From the NCBI GenBank assembly GCA_001612575.1, contig LJRV01000165.1, positions 34,449 through 98,448 of the forward strand: a stretch of DNA of 64,000 bases, written 5' to 3'. A program made the position numbers and the translations under genes. Position 1 is the stretch's first letter. Each line of letters starts with the position of its first letter. The notes below the pieces were generated by a model that was given only the letters and a program-made list of their open reading frames with translations, was not told the origin of the DNA and searched no databases. The stretch is from Streptobacillus notomytis (GTDB taxonomy: Bacteria; Fusobacteriota; Fusobacteriia; Fusobacteriales; Leptotrichiaceae). Shown here in pieces: positions 19,441 to 29,500 of this stretch.

Positions 19441-19470
19441 TTGGGTCAGTAAACAACTGACCCAATATTA
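19441..19470. terminator. Bidirectional terminator between converging genes
   Basis: A perfect 9-bp stem TTGGGTCAG/CTGACCCAA with a 7-base loop. T-rich tails lie on both sides (TATTATTAT on plus, TGTATTTTT on minus). It serves both pulA and the minus-strand ABC transporter that ends at 19478. Confidence 0.85.
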
Positions 19471-19477
19471 TTATCTT

Positions 19478-21046
19478 CTATAAATTTATTATATTATCTA
19501 TAATTTCATTATGTTCCTCTCTATGAGATATTATTATGATAGTTCTATCATTTAAGTATTTAGAGATTAGTTTATAGAAATTAAGATTATTAAATTTATC
19601 TATTCCAGAATTTATTTCATCAAATATAATAACCTTTTTATCACTTAATAAAGCTCTTGCTATTAATATTTTTTGTTTTTCTCCACCTGAAATCTTTTTG
19701 CTAAAATCTCCTATTTTCTTATTAAATAAATCATCATCATTTTTTATTACATTATCTAATTCTAATTCTTTAATTATATCTTTTATTTTATTTTCTATTT
19801 CTTTATTCAGTTCATTTTTAGGATAAATAATATTTTCTATTATGCTCCTATCAAATAAATTTATATTTTGAGAATAATAGATTATTTCATTTTTATTTTT
19901 TATATATTTACTATTGTATATAATCTCTCCAGAATAAACATTTAACATATTTGCAATTATTTTACATAGTGTTGATTTCCCTTTACCATTTTTTCCAATA
20001 ATTAAATTTTTACTACCATCTTTTATTTCTAATGATTTATTATTTATAATCATTTCATTAGAATCTAAATATTTATAATTAATATTTTTTAAAACTATTA
20101 TATTCTCATTATCTAAATATTCTATTTTTAAATTTTCTTTTATACATTTAGAATCAAAAATATTCATTTTAGATATAACTAGATTTAGTCTATCCCAACA
20201 TTCAAAGAAATTTAAAATATATTTCCCAAAATCATTTAAATTAAATACTGAATAAATAATTATCAATAATACTTTTAGATCAACTTGCCTATTAAAAGCT
20301 ATAGAAATTACTAAGATACTTGATATAATTAAAAACAATCTTAGAAAAAGATTTGATTTTAATATATTAAATTGTATTGAATAGTATTTTTTTTCTTCTT
20401 TATTAAATAAATCTTTTATTTTTATTTTTTCATATTCATATGAATTTTCGTTATATATCGTATTAAAATTAATGAAATAATCAACAATAAAACTATTTAT
20501 TTTTGATGTTGTATCTATAGATTTTGAAATATTTTCACTATTATTTTTTAAAAAATTATATGATATATAAACATATAGTACATAAAAAATTAAATATACT
20601 ATTCCTATAGGTTTATAGAAATTAAATAATAATATTGAATAAATAACTATCATAATGAAATTTTTAAATATTCTTAAAATGACATCATATATTGCTCTAA
20701 CTAAAAAAGAACCCTCTTGAATTAAATTCTGTATTTCTCCTAAATTTAAATTAACAAATTCAAAATAGCTTTTCTTTTCTATCTGCTCCCATATTATTAA
20801 TTTAGAATAATTTCTAATTTTTTGAACAATGTAGTTATTATAAAAGCCTAGTAATTCTTCTAATAATAAAGAAATACATAATAGGGCTATAAAATATTTA
20901 GAAACTTCTTGTATACTTTTACTTATGAAAATAGGTTGAAATACAACTAGAATGAAAACTAAAATAACAGTTACAAAATAGACAAGAGATTTTTTAAATC
21001 CTATTTTTTCTAATATATTAAATATATATTTTATATTATTTTTCAT
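19478..21046 (-). CDS. ABC exporter, fused permease and ATPase
   Basis: 522 residues. The N-terminal 300 form a membrane domain with about six hydrophobic segments (first near residues 20-38 and 44-65). The C-terminal ATPase has Walker A GKNGKGKST near 350, signature SGGEKQKILIARAL near 455, Walker B VIIFDE and the switch His in IIISHRE, so all motifs are intact. The half-transporter layout is that of peptide, lipid or drug exporters. Its start overlaps the end of the upstream beta-propeller gene by 11 bases. Being coupled to that gene and to a papain-like peptidase gene suggests export of a processed peptide. It has no C39 peptidase domain of its own. The substrate is unknown. Confidence 0.85.
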   Translation of the reverse strand: MKNNIKYIFNILEKIGFKKSLVYFVTVILVFILVVFQPIFISKSIQEVSKYFIALLCISLLLEELLGFYNNYIVQKIRNYSKLIIWEQIEKKSYFEFVNLNLGEIQNLIQEGSFLVRAIYDVILRIFKNFIMIVIYSILLFNFYKPIGIVYLIFYVLYVYISYNFLKNNSENISKSIDTTSKINSFIVDYFINFNTIYNENSYEYEKIKIKDLFNKEEKKYYSIQFNILKSNLFLRLFLIISSILVISIAFNRQVDLKVLLIIIYSVFNLNDFGKYILNFFECWDRLNLVISKMNIFDSKCIKENLKIEYLDNENIIVLKNINYKYLDSNEMIINNKSLEIKDGSKNLIIGKNGKGKSTLCKIIANMLNVYSGEIIYNSKYIKNKNEIIYYSQNINLFDRSIIENIIYPKNELNKEIENKIKDIIKELELDNVIKNDDDLFNKKIGDFSKKISGGEKQKILIARALLSDKKVIIFDEINSGIDKFNNLNFYKLISKYLNDRTIIIISHREEHNEIIDNIINL

Positions 21047-22697
21047 TTTTTTCTTCCTCCTTTAAAAAATCCTCTAATGTATTTTTTGATGTACTTAATA
21101 CTCTTTTTAAAATTAATCTCCATGTTTGAAAATCAGCATCTTTCCAATTACTTTTTTCTTTAACATGATTAATAATTTTTCTAAATTCTTCTTGTGTTAT
21201 ATCCTTACCATATCTATTTAAAATAAATTTTGCTATAGCTGCTCCACTATAAAATTCTTTTTCTTGTTTTATTTCATAATAAAATTTATCTAATCTTATT
21301 TTTTTTGATTTAGTTTCTTTTAAAATTAAATTTATAATTATCATTTCTGATTTTTTAAAATTTTCTTTTTCAAATGTAATTGGAAGAGAATACAATCCAC
21401 TAAGGTTATTTTTTTTTAAATTAAATTCAAATATATAATTGTTTTCTTTAATATCTATTGGTTTGATTATATTATCATTTGATATAACAGAAACATCTAG
21501 GTATACATTTTTAACTTTTTTTTCAAATATAATTGAAATCTGCATTTTATTGTTTTCTACATAATTTCCAAATTCAATAACTTTTAAAACTGCTTCTTTA
21601 TTTTTAATTTCATTTAAACTATGCTTTATATCAAAAGAAAGTAGAACTCCATTTAATGGTGGTTCTCCTCCACCTATAAATAAATTATTATTAAAAATAA
21701 TTGGGGCACTGTATGGAGAATGACCAATTATTTTTTTAAAATACACACTTCCCGTTGTTTTATCTATAAGATAAACTACACAATCTGCTAAAACAAATAA
21801 TGTTTTTCCATATATACTAGGGGGAGAAAATATTAAACCCTCTTGAGTTGAAATTTCCCAAACTTTATTACCAGTTTTTAAGTCTATTGAACCTATTCTT
21901 CCTTTCAAAGTCGTATAATATACATTTTTGTCATCAGAAATTACAACATGACGACTTACTATTCCTAAAACTTTTTGTTTCCAAATAATTTTAAACTCAG
22001 AACTATCAATTAGAAAAATTTCATCATTACATGCTAAAAGTATATTATTATTTGTTATCCAAAGTCCTGATGTGTCTGAGCTTATAACTTCGGCTTTCCC
22101 TATATTTTTTTCAGATATAATTATTCCTGAATATTCAAAAGAAAATAAATATAAACAAGAACATTTTTTTTCTTTAGAAAATTTAGTTCCAAGAACATAA
22201 TAAAAATTTCCTATTTTAGATATGGTTCCGTATAAGAAAGCATTATCTATTTTTACTTTTTTTTGAATTTTACCTAATTCATTTACAAAATATACATAAT
22301 TTCCTGATGAAAATATAATTTGGTTTTCTAAAATATTTACAGAACTTCTTATTCTTGTATTAGTTTTTAATTCTCAAAGAAATTCTCCTGTATTTTTATC
22401 AAAAGAAACTAAATCCTTAAATTCTTTGTATGAAATTATTTGATTTTTATAAATAGCACCTGTTCCATAACTACCATTTGTAACTTTTTTTTCAAATATT
22501 ATCTCACCATTTTTCAAATTAAATTTAACAATGAAATATCCTTGTTTAATTTCTGAATAATAAACTACATATCCATTTTCAAAATCATTATTATCAAAAA
22601 ATGGCGTTTTTATTAATCCCTTTATTTTTGTACTCCACTTATTATAGATATATATATTTTCATAGGGATTATTATTTACTAGATTTTTTCTGAACAT
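21036..22697 (-). pseudogene. Beta-propeller (PQQ-like) protein broken by one stop codon
   Basis: Read on the minus strand from ATG 22697, one frame runs to 21036 and is broken only by TGA at 22374-22376. The text around it is NTGEFL-stop-ELKTNTRIRSS, where a propeller blade normally has Trp (LWEL), so a TGG to TGA change is likely. About 553 codons in all. The repeated blades show patterns such as NGEIIFEKKV, DLKTGNKVWEIST and DKTTGSVYFKKI. The last 75 residues are different: QEKEFYSGAAIAKFILNRYG looks like the start of a papain/C39-like peptidase domain, with Ser where Cys is expected. There is no signal peptide. The downstream half could be translated from TTG 21908. Other genes here end in TGA, so recoding is unlikely. 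Confidence 0.75.
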
Positions 22698-22716
22698 TTA
22701 CAGATGCCTCCTAAAT

Positions 22717-23498
22717 TTATATTACTCTTTCTAGTTTTACTATTTCTAGAGAAGAATTTTCGTTATTTTTATTTTCAAATTTATCAATAAATGTATATTC
22801 TGTTATAATTTTATCATCATATTTATAAGGTCTTATTCCATGAATAGTTACTGTTGATTTAATATTAAATTTAATTTTTTCATTAATATTTTCACCTAAA
22901 GATATAGTTTTATAAGCATATTCACCTATTTTATAATTTCCTTTTATTTCTACTTCACTATGTTTTCCTTTTCCTTTTAAAGTATAATTGATTTCTAGTT
23001 TTATATCATTTATATATGTATTGTTTTGGTCTATAATATATCCTTTAGGTGTGTATAAACCTAATTTTAATTTGATACCTGAATGGTTTCCGATTATTAC
23101 CTTTTCTATATCCAATGAAACTTCAGTTATTATTGTATCTTTTGAAAGTGAACAGTTTACACATAAAAGTGGGTATTCTTCATACGATAATTTATATATA
23201 CCTTTTCTATTACCTTCAAAGTTGTTCCATGGGTCTACGATATCAAAATTATTTTCTTCATCATTAAATCCAACTATTAAAACTGCGTGTGATTCTAAAT
23301 CTAATTTATAATTATCTTCTTTATTTTTGCATGGATAACTCGCTGCTGAATGTAATCTTATTAAAACCGGCTTACCATCGATTATAGATTGTTTGACACT
23401 TTCTATTGATCTTGACAAGGTTCATAGCTTATAACAGGAGCTAATCCTGTTACTTTCTTAATATTTACTTTACCATAAGTTTCTTTTTTTTTAATCAT
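22717..23498 (-). pseudogene. Papain-like cysteine peptidase gene, frameshifted and shortened
   Basis: An ATG at 23498, behind AGGAGG, opens a 31-codon frame that ends at TAG 23403-23405 (ending SYEPCQDQ). The rest continues in another frame from about 23418 to 22717 and is open for 233 codons. That part contains the second half of a papain-like/C39-like fold: SIIDGKPVLIRLHS, then SHAVLIVGFND (catalytic His) and DIVDPWNNF (Asp/Asn), followed by a beta-rich tail. The segment that should hold the catalytic Cys and first helices is missing. This looks like a deletion with frameshift. It is the first gene of the cassette with the propeller gene and ABC exporter; the propeller gene starts 20 bases after it. 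Confidence 0.7.
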
Positions 23499-23695
23499 AA
23501 TATTCCTCCTAATTTTTTTGTTATTTTATAAGTAATAACATATAATCTGTTCTACATATTTTTTATACATAAATCAATAAACTTGAGATATAAGTTTTAA
23601 ATGATTTCATATATTAAATATATTTATATGCGAATTATAGTTGAAATTTAGTTTAAATAATTAATGTAGTATATTTCTATATAATTTATGTATAT
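23499..23695. other. AT-rich divergent intergenic region
   Basis: About 200 bases between the minus-strand peptidase cassette and the plus-strand cardiolipin synthase. It holds the AGGAGG of the minus-strand cassette (23505-23510 as CCTCCT) and must hold its promoter, but I cannot single out a convincing -35/-10 pair on the minus strand. No ORF or repeat stands out. Confidence 0.5.
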
Positions 23696-23724
23696 TTGCT
23701 CCTTTTTTTGATATTTGATATAAT
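23696..23724 (+). promoter_or_regulatory. Promoter of cls-uppP group
   Basis: TTGCTC (23696-23701), a 17-base spacer that includes a run of 7 T, and a perfect TATAAT (23719-23724). The ribosome binding site AGGAGGAGG follows 9 bases later. Confidence 0.55.
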
Positions 23725-23744
23725 AGGTAAAAAAGGAGGAGGAT

Positions 23745-25298
23745 ATGTCTAAAATAAAAGAAAAAAGTAAAAAAGGGATATTAAATTTAGTTTTTAGTAG
23801 AACTTTAATAGTAACATTTTTACTGTTAATACAGGTAATTCTAGCTTTAGCATCAATAATTTGGCTAGGAAATAATATGTATTTGCTAATAGGTGGAAGT
23901 AGATTAACTAGTTTTGCTATGATACTTTATTTAATAAATAACAGACAAAATCCTAATGTAAAATTAGTTTGGATAATATTAATACTACTTATTCCTTTTT
24001 TTGGAATTTGCCTATACTGGTTTATTAAATTTGATTTTGGAAGTAAAATGATGAAAAATAGGATAATATATATACAAAATCAAACTAAAAATATATTAAT
24101 TCAAAAACAGGAAATAATTAATAATATTAAGGATAATAAGCTATTTGAACTTAGAAATATAGCTAGATATATTAAAAAAACAGGGGGATATAATATATAT
24201 CAAGATAGTGAAATTAAATACTATTCTTTAGGAGAATATATGTTTCTTGATATGCTAAAAGCTTTAAAAAATGCTAAAAAATTCATATTTTTAGAATATT
24301 TCATAATAGAAGAGGGTAAAATGTGGTATTCCATACTTGAAATACTTAAACAAAAAGTATTAGAGGGAGTAGAAGTTAGAGTTATGTATGATGGAACTTG
24401 TGAATATTCAACATTAGATAGAGATTATCCTAAAGAATTAATGGAATATGGTATTAAAGCACAGGCATTTTCACCAGTAAAACCTTTCATATCAACCCAC
24501 TACAATAATAGAAATCATAGAAAAATCATGGTTATAGATGGAGAGATAGCATTTACAGGTGGAATTAATTTGGCAGATGAATATATTAATGAAATCTCTA
24601 AATTTGGTCATTGGAAAGATACAGGTATAAGAATAATAGGAGATGCTGTAAAACCGTTAACTTTAATGTTTATGCAATCTTGGAATATTTTTGATTATAG
24701 CAGTGATGAATATATTAAATATTTAGATACAACACATAATATTAAAAATGATGGTTATGTAATAGCATATGGAGATGAACCATTTGATAATGAACTTCTA
24801 GGACAAAATATATATATAGATATATTAAACAATGCTAAAGAATATGTATATATTATGACACCATATTTAATTATAGATAATGAAATGAATGCAGCTATAA
24901 AACTTGTAGCTAGTAAGGGTGTAGATGTTAGAATAATTTTGCCACATATTCCAGATAAGGAAATGCCTTTTGCTCTAGCACATAGTCATTATTCTGAGCT
25001 TATAGATGCTGGTGTTAAAATATATGAGTACAGTTTAGGATTTATGCATGCTAAAATGTTTATTTCAGATGATATTAAAGCAGTGGTTGGAACTATTAAT
25101 TTAGATTATAGAAGTCTTTATCATCATTTTGAAAATGCAGTATATATGTATAATATTGATGCAATTAAAGATATTAAAAATGATTTTATTGAAACTTTTA
25201 AAAAATCAAAAATATTTACAAATAGGGATTTAAAAAATGATAAATTACAAAGAAAATTAATAGGTAAATTAATGAAAATATTTGCCCCATTAATATAG
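23745..25298 (+). CDS. cls: Cardiolipin synthase
   Basis: 517 residues. Two N-terminal membrane helices (about 18-40 and 43-90 with gaps) are followed by two phospholipase D HKD motifs, NHRKIMVIDG near residue 257 and MHAKMFISDD near 433. The enzyme joins two phosphatidylglycerols into cardiolipin at the inner membrane. An unusually strong AGGAGGAGG ribosome binding site precedes the ATG. Length and motif spacing are normal for bacterial cls. It is the first gene of a run of membrane-related genes. A weak hairpin overlaps its stop codon (25280-25304). Confidence 0.93.
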   Translation: MSKIKEKSKKGILNLVFSRTLIVTFLLLIQVILALASIIWLGNNMYLLIGGSRLTSFAMILYLINNRQNPNVKLVWIILILLIPFFGICLYWFIKFDFGSKMMKNRIIYIQNQTKNILIQKQEIINNIKDNKLFELRNIARYIKKTGGYNIYQDSEIKYYSLGEYMFLDMLKALKNAKKFIFLEYFIIEEGKMWYSILEILKQKVLEGVEVRVMYDGTCEYSTLDRDYPKELMEYGIKAQAFSPVKPFISTHYNNRNHRKIMVIDGEIAFTGGINLADEYINEISKFGHWKDTGIRIIGDAVKPLTLMFMQSWNIFDYSSDEYIKYLDTTHNIKNDGYVIAYGDEPFDNELLGQNIYIDILNNAKEYVYIMTPYLIIDNEMNAAIKLVASKGVDVRIILPHIPDKEMPFALAHSHYSELIDAGVKIYEYSLGFMHAKMFISDDIKAVVGTINLDYRSLYHHFENAVYMYNIDAIKDIKNDFIETFKKSKIFTNRDLKNDKLQRKLIGKLMKIFAPLI

Positions 25299-25332
25299 GC
25301 AAATTATTTAATTATAAAACAAGGAGGTAAAA

Positions 25333-26139
25333 ATGTTGTTAGACATTTTAAAGGTATTTATACTATCTCTTATTGAATCTTTTACAGAATTTATTCCTGT
25401 GAGTTCAACAGGACATATGATACTTGCAGATAAATATATTAATTTATCGAGTAATAAGGAATTTGTTACAGCGTTTCAGGTAATAATTCAATTAGGGGCT
25501 ATACTTGCTGTAGTAGTAATATTTTTTAAAAAACTTTACCCTTTCATATATAAAGGGGAGAAAAGGAAAGAGCTTTTAAATCTTTGGAGTAAAATAGTAA
25601 TAGCAGTATTACCAGCAGTAGTTTTAGGTTTAATATTTGATGAATATATTGAAAAACATTTTTTTAATGTAAATGTAGTTGCAATTATGCTTTTAATTTA
25701 TGGTTTTTTCCTTGTAATTATAGAAAGCATAAAAAGAAAAGCAAAGATAAATGATATTTCAAATCTTAGCTACATTGCAGCACTGATTATCGGGCTATTT
25801 CAATGCCTTGCTATGATACCTGGAACTTCACGTTCAGCAGCCACAATAATAGGGGCAATGCTTTTAGGACTAAATCGGGTTATAGCTACAGAATTTTCAT
25901 TTTTCTTAGCCATACCAACTATGCTTGGAGCTACTATCTTAAAGTTAATTAAAATAGGGTCATTTTTAAGTATATATGAACTATTTTTAATATTTTTAGG
26001 ATTAATATTTACTTTCATTATGTCTTTAATGATAATAAATTCATTTTTAAAATATATAAAAAAACATGACTTTAAAGTTTTTGGGTATTATAGGGTAGCT
26101 ATAGCTTTAATCATAATTTTAGATATATATGTGTGGTAG
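25333..26139 (+). CDS. uppP: Undecaprenyl-diphosphate phosphatase
   Basis: A 268-residue integral membrane protein of the UppP/BacA family, which recycles the C55 lipid carrier for peptidoglycan and other envelope polymers. The two catalytic signatures are present: PVSSTGHM near residues 22-29 and PGTSRSA near 164-170. Many hydrophobic helices fill the rest. AAGGAGG lies 6 bases before the ATG. The next gene starts 3 bases after the stop. Confidence 0.95.
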   Translation: MLLDILKVFILSLIESFTEFIPVSSTGHMILADKYINLSSNKEFVTAFQVIIQLGAILAVVVIFFKKLYPFIYKGEKRKELLNLWSKIVIAVLPAVVLGLIFDEYIEKHFFNVNVVAIMLLIYGFFLVIIESIKRKAKINDISNLSYIAALIIGLFQCLAMIPGTSRSAATIIGAMLLGLNRVIATEFSFFLAIPTMLGATILKLIKIGSFLSIYELFLIFLGLIFTFIMSLMIINSFLKYIKKHDFKVFGYYRVAIALIIILDIYVW

Positions 26140-26142
26140 AAA

Positions 26143-27516
26143 ATGAAAATAATATCAAATTATGAGATAAATGAAAATAAGTGGAAAGAATTTATTTACG
26201 TATTCTTTAAAAATGTTGATGATGAAGTTATCATAGAAGTAAAAGATTTAGGTGATAGTATATACATTAAATCAAAAAATCATGATAATATGGTAGAATA
26301 TTCTATTTTAAAAATGATAGATAATCAAATAGATGTAATGCTTAAAGCCTCACTTTTAAAGCTATATAACATTAATGTTCCTTGGGGATCTTTAGTGGGT
26401 GTAAGACCTACTAAGCTTGTAAGGAAATTACTTGAAAGTAATAACTTTGATAGAGTATTAAAGATATTACAAGAAATATATTTTGTAAGTCATGAAAAAG
26501 CCACTTTATTAATAGAAGTAGTAAAAAACTCTATAGATTTTTTAGATGATAAAACTATAGGAATATATATAGGGTTGGCATTTTGTCCTACTAAATGCAC
26601 TTATTGTTCTTTTCCTGCATATTTAAAAAAAGGCAAATATGAAAAAAGATATGATGAATATTTTTTAACATTACTTAGAGAAATTAAGGAAATAGGGACT
26701 TTATGCAGGGAACTTAATTTAAAGATAAATAGCATATATGTAGGTGGAGGAACGCCTAGTTATCTTAGCTATAATGATCTAGATAGATTGTTAAACACTA
26801 TTAATGAATATATAGAAAAGGGGAATTTAAAAGAATATACCTTTGAGGCTGGAAGAATAGATACTATTGATAAAGTGAAATTATCCATGCTTAAAGAATA
26901 TGGTGTGACTAGAATAAGTATTAATCCTCAATCTTTTAAAGAATCTACTTTAAAACTAGTTAATAGATATCATAATTTAGATAAATTAAATGAAGTATAT
27001 ATGGAAGCAAAGAGATTAAAGTTAGATATTAATATGGATTTCATAATAGGTTTACCTCTTGAAGATACAGAAGATGTATTAAACAGTTTAGAAAAATTTA
27101 AGGAATATGATCCAGAAAATGTAACTTTTCATTATCTAGCAATGAAAAAAGCATCTACTCTAACTAAGAATAAGTACTTTAAAGAAGATATGCTAAATCA
27201 TGATTTAATAAGTAATAAGATAGCTGAAATTATGATGGAAAAAGAATATATCCCTTACTATATGTACAGACAAAAGAGTTCTAGTATTTCAGGAGAAAAT
27301 ATGGGATATTGTAAATCAGGTAAACAGTTAATATATAATATAGAGATGATAGAGGAATTTAAAAGTATAATATCTATAGGTGCAGGAGCTATAACCAAAT
27401 TAATAAAAAAAGATGAGATAAAAAGACTTATTAATCCCAAAGATCCTTTAATGTGGATAGATGAATTTGAAGATAGATTAAATGAAAAGAAAAAAGAAAT
27501 AAGGGAGTCAATATGA
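26143..27516 (+). CDS. HemZ-like radical SAM protein
   Basis: A 457-residue radical SAM enzyme of the coproporphyrinogen dehydrogenase-like group. The Fe-S motif CPTKCTYCSF places Cys at residues 148, 152 and 155. YVGGGTPSYL and GLPLEDTEDV are typical HemN/HemZ family features. The N-terminal 145 residues match the HemZ style rather than HemN. No heme biosynthesis gene is in the window, so the substrate could be different (HemW-like roles exist). It begins 3 bases after uppP and its stop overlaps the next start (ATGA). Confidence 0.75.
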   Translation: MKIISNYEINENKWKEFIYVFFKNVDDEVIIEVKDLGDSIYIKSKNHDNMVEYSILKMIDNQIDVMLKASLLKLYNINVPWGSLVGVRPTKLVRKLLESNNFDRVLKILQEIYFVSHEKATLLIEVVKNSIDFLDDKTIGIYIGLAFCPTKCTYCSFPAYLKKGKYEKRYDEYFLTLLREIKEIGTLCRELNLKINSIYVGGGTPSYLSYNDLDRLLNTINEYIEKGNLKEYTFEAGRIDTIDKVKLSMLKEYGVTRISINPQSFKESTLKLVNRYHNLDKLNEVYMEAKRLKLDINMDFIIGLPLEDTEDVLNSLEKFKEYDPENVTFHYLAMKKASTLTKNKYFKEDMLNHDLISNKIAEIMMEKEYIPYYMYRQKSSSISGENMGYCKSGKQLIYNIEMIEEFKSIISIGAGAITKLIKKDEIKRLINPKDPLMWIDEFEDRLNEKKKEIRESI

Positions 27517-28043
27517 AAAAATTAAAATATATTCTAACAATATTAATAGTACTTTTCCTATTTACTATTATAAAAAATATAATAGGAATAGATAATGATT
27601 TTAATAACCCAAAGGTAGAAATTAATGAGGAAATAACTTTTCAAAATGAAAATGAAAAAGAAAAAAAATTAGACATTAATACTGTAGATTTTGAAGAAAT
27701 GGTTAATGCAGGGATTTCTAGTAAAATAGGGTATAGTATAATTGAATATAGGGGATTTGTTGGATATATTGACAATTTAGAAAATCTTACTAGAATAAAG
27801 GGGATTAATAAAAATACTTTAGATAAGTTAAAAAAAATTGTATATATAGATGAAATGAATAAAAAGGAATATATGAAACATAATATTAACTATTTAGATG
27901 ATACAGGATTATTTTTATTAGGTTTTTCAAAAAAGGAAATTGATGTAATAAATAAGATTAGAGATGTTAAGGAGATTAAATCTGAACTTGATTTAAAAGG
28001 TAAGGTAAATATTGACATTATTAATAAATACATAGTATTTTAG
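27513..28043 (+). CDS. ComEA-like helix-hairpin-helix protein
   Basis: 176 residues. An N-terminal hydrophobic segment (residues 4-26) acts as an anchor or signal. Then come a charged linker and a ComEA-type HhH region: LDINTVDFEEMVNAGIS, YRGFVGYIDNLENLTRIKGINKNTLDKLK. In ComEA this motif binds DNA outside the inner membrane during uptake. The hairpin glycines are less perfect than in classical ComEA, and the C-terminal 60 residues are unassigned. It overlaps the radical SAM gene by 4 bases. A role in DNA uptake is possible but not shown by neighbours. Confidence 0.55.
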   Translation: MKKLKYILTILIVLFLFTIIKNIIGIDNDFNNPKVEINEEITFQNENEKEKKLDINTVDFEEMVNAGISSKIGYSIIEYRGFVGYIDNLENLTRIKGINKNTLDKLKKIVYIDEMNKKEYMKHNINYLDDTGLFLLGFSKKEIDVINKIRDVKEIKSELDLKGKVNIDIINKYIVF

Positions 28044-28052
28044 GAGGGAGTT

Positions 28053-28520
28053 ATGAATAACAAAGACAGAGAAAATATTTTTGCTCTATTATCTGGACTT
28101 AAAATGTCAGAAATTAATAATAATATAGTGCAGAAAGAATTTTGTGCAACGCTATTATACAAATATCAACAAGAAAATATTAATATATATGAATTTGTTG
28201 ATAAAGGAGAAATAGAAGATAGCATTAATGAGGGTTTAAATCTTTTTGTTAAGAGAAAAAGAAAATATTTTATTAAAAAAACACTTTTTAATATTTTAAC
28301 AGGAATGGCAGCAGGACTTTTTGCCTACCTATACCTAAGATTAACAGTAGGAAGATCATTAATGGTATTTTTAGGAGCATTTTTAATAGATACATTTATT
28401 AAACTTAAAGTTAGCAAAATAGTATTTGTTAATGAAACAAGAAGAGAATATATTAGATATGTAGATTCTAATTTAGTGTATATTAGAGAAAGTGAGGATG
28501 ATAGCAAATTATGGATATAA
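28053..28520 (+). CDS. Small membrane protein of unknown function
   Basis: 155 residues, not recognised. The N-terminal 65 residues are soluble and charged. Two adjacent hydrophobic helices follow (about 78-98 and 100-117, with GMAAGLFAYLYL and LMVFLGAFLIDTF), then a short polar tail. TAGGAGG lies 6-7 bases before the ATG. Its end overlaps the next gene by 10 bases, so it is cotranslated with the hydrolase. No motif suggests a function. Confidence 0.75.
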   Translation: MNNKDRENIFALLSGLKMSEINNNIVQKEFCATLLYKYQQENINIYEFVDKGEIEDSINEGLNLFVKRKRKYFIKKTLFNILTGMAAGLFAYLYLRLTVGRSLMVFLGAFLIDTFIKLKVSKIVFVNETRREYIRYVDSNLVYIRESEDDSKLWI

Positions 28521-29500
28521 AAAGACCTAAAGTAGAGGGATATAAGCCTGGTAATCTTTCTCCTAATGTTAAATTTACAAAGGAGTTAAAGATTAAAGAG
28601 GGAGAAAAAAGAAAAGTTAAAGAAATTGCTACAACACTTGAAAAAATGAGATCTGAAATGTGGTTTCCTAATATAGACATTACAACAGAACATATTAAAA
28701 ATGAAATACAAAAAGTAGAGGGCATTAGAGTAGTAAAATATTCAAAAGTTAAGGAAGATAAGGAAAAATTAATAATATTCTTTCATGGTGGAGCATATTA
28801 TGGAGGTTCTACAGATACCGTACAGAATACTTGTAGATATATGGTAGAACAAACAGGAGCTACTGTAGTTTCTGTTGATTATTCACTAGCTCCAGAATTT
28901 CCATATCCTACTTCTATAAACGAGGGTTATACTATACTTAAGTATTTTGAAAATAGATATGAAAGCATTTATTTAAGTGGAGATAGTGCTGGTGGGGGAC
29001 TTGCATGTTCTGTTTGTATTAAAGATATAGAAGAGGAAAGTAAAATAACAGATGGGCTAATAATGTATTATCCAGTTTTACTTATAGATTTAAATGATAA
29101 TTGCAGAGAAGATTTTATATGGAGTATAAAAGAATATGATATAGATGAAACAAGCCCTGATGCAGGACTTATGAAATCTGAAGCAAGTGGTTTAAAATAT
29201 GCTATGCCATATATTAAGGATATGTATATAAAAACAGATGAAGTTAAAGAAAATTACTATATTTCTCAAATTAATGCACCAGATGATTTACTTAAAAAGT
29301 TTCCTAAAACATTAATTTTTACAGCAGAATATGACTATTTAAGATTAGAAGCAGAATATTTTCATAAAAGGCTTAAAGAAAATGGTGTAAGATCAATAGG
29401 GATAAGATATGCAGGTGAAGTTCATGCCTTTATAGATAAAATAGGATATAACGATAACGTTATAGACAGCGTAGATGAAATAAGGGAGTTTATTAAATGA
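28511..29500 (+). CDS. Alpha/beta hydrolase, hormone-sensitive-lipase type (copy 1)
   Basis: A 329-residue esterase/lipase of the Abhydrolase_3 (HSL) family. The oxyanion-hole motif is FHGGAYYGGS, the nucleophile elbow is SGDSAGGGLA, and the catalytic His lies in GEVHAFIDK near the C-terminus. There is no signal peptide, so it is cytoplasmic. Two close paralogues sit at 51530 and 52513 and share nearly the same blocks (VDYSLAPEFPYP, FPKTLIFT-EYDYLRLEAEYF). It overlaps the upstream membrane gene by 10 bases and the downstream peptidase by 4. The substrate is unknown. Confidence 0.88.
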   Translation: MDIKRPKVEGYKPGNLSPNVKFTKELKIKEGEKRKVKEIATTLEKMRSEMWFPNIDITTEHIKNEIQKVEGIRVVKYSKVKEDKEKLIIFFHGGAYYGGSTDTVQNTCRYMVEQTGATVVSVDYSLAPEFPYPTSINEGYTILKYFENRYESIYLSGDSAGGGLACSVCIKDIEEESKITDGLIMYYPVLLIDLNDNCREDFIWSIKEYDIDETSPDAGLMKSEASGLKYAMPYIKDMYIKTDEVKENYYISQINAPDDLLKKFPKTLIFTAEYDYLRLEAEYFHKRLKENGVRSIGIRYAGEVHAFIDKIGYNDNVIDSVDEIREFIK

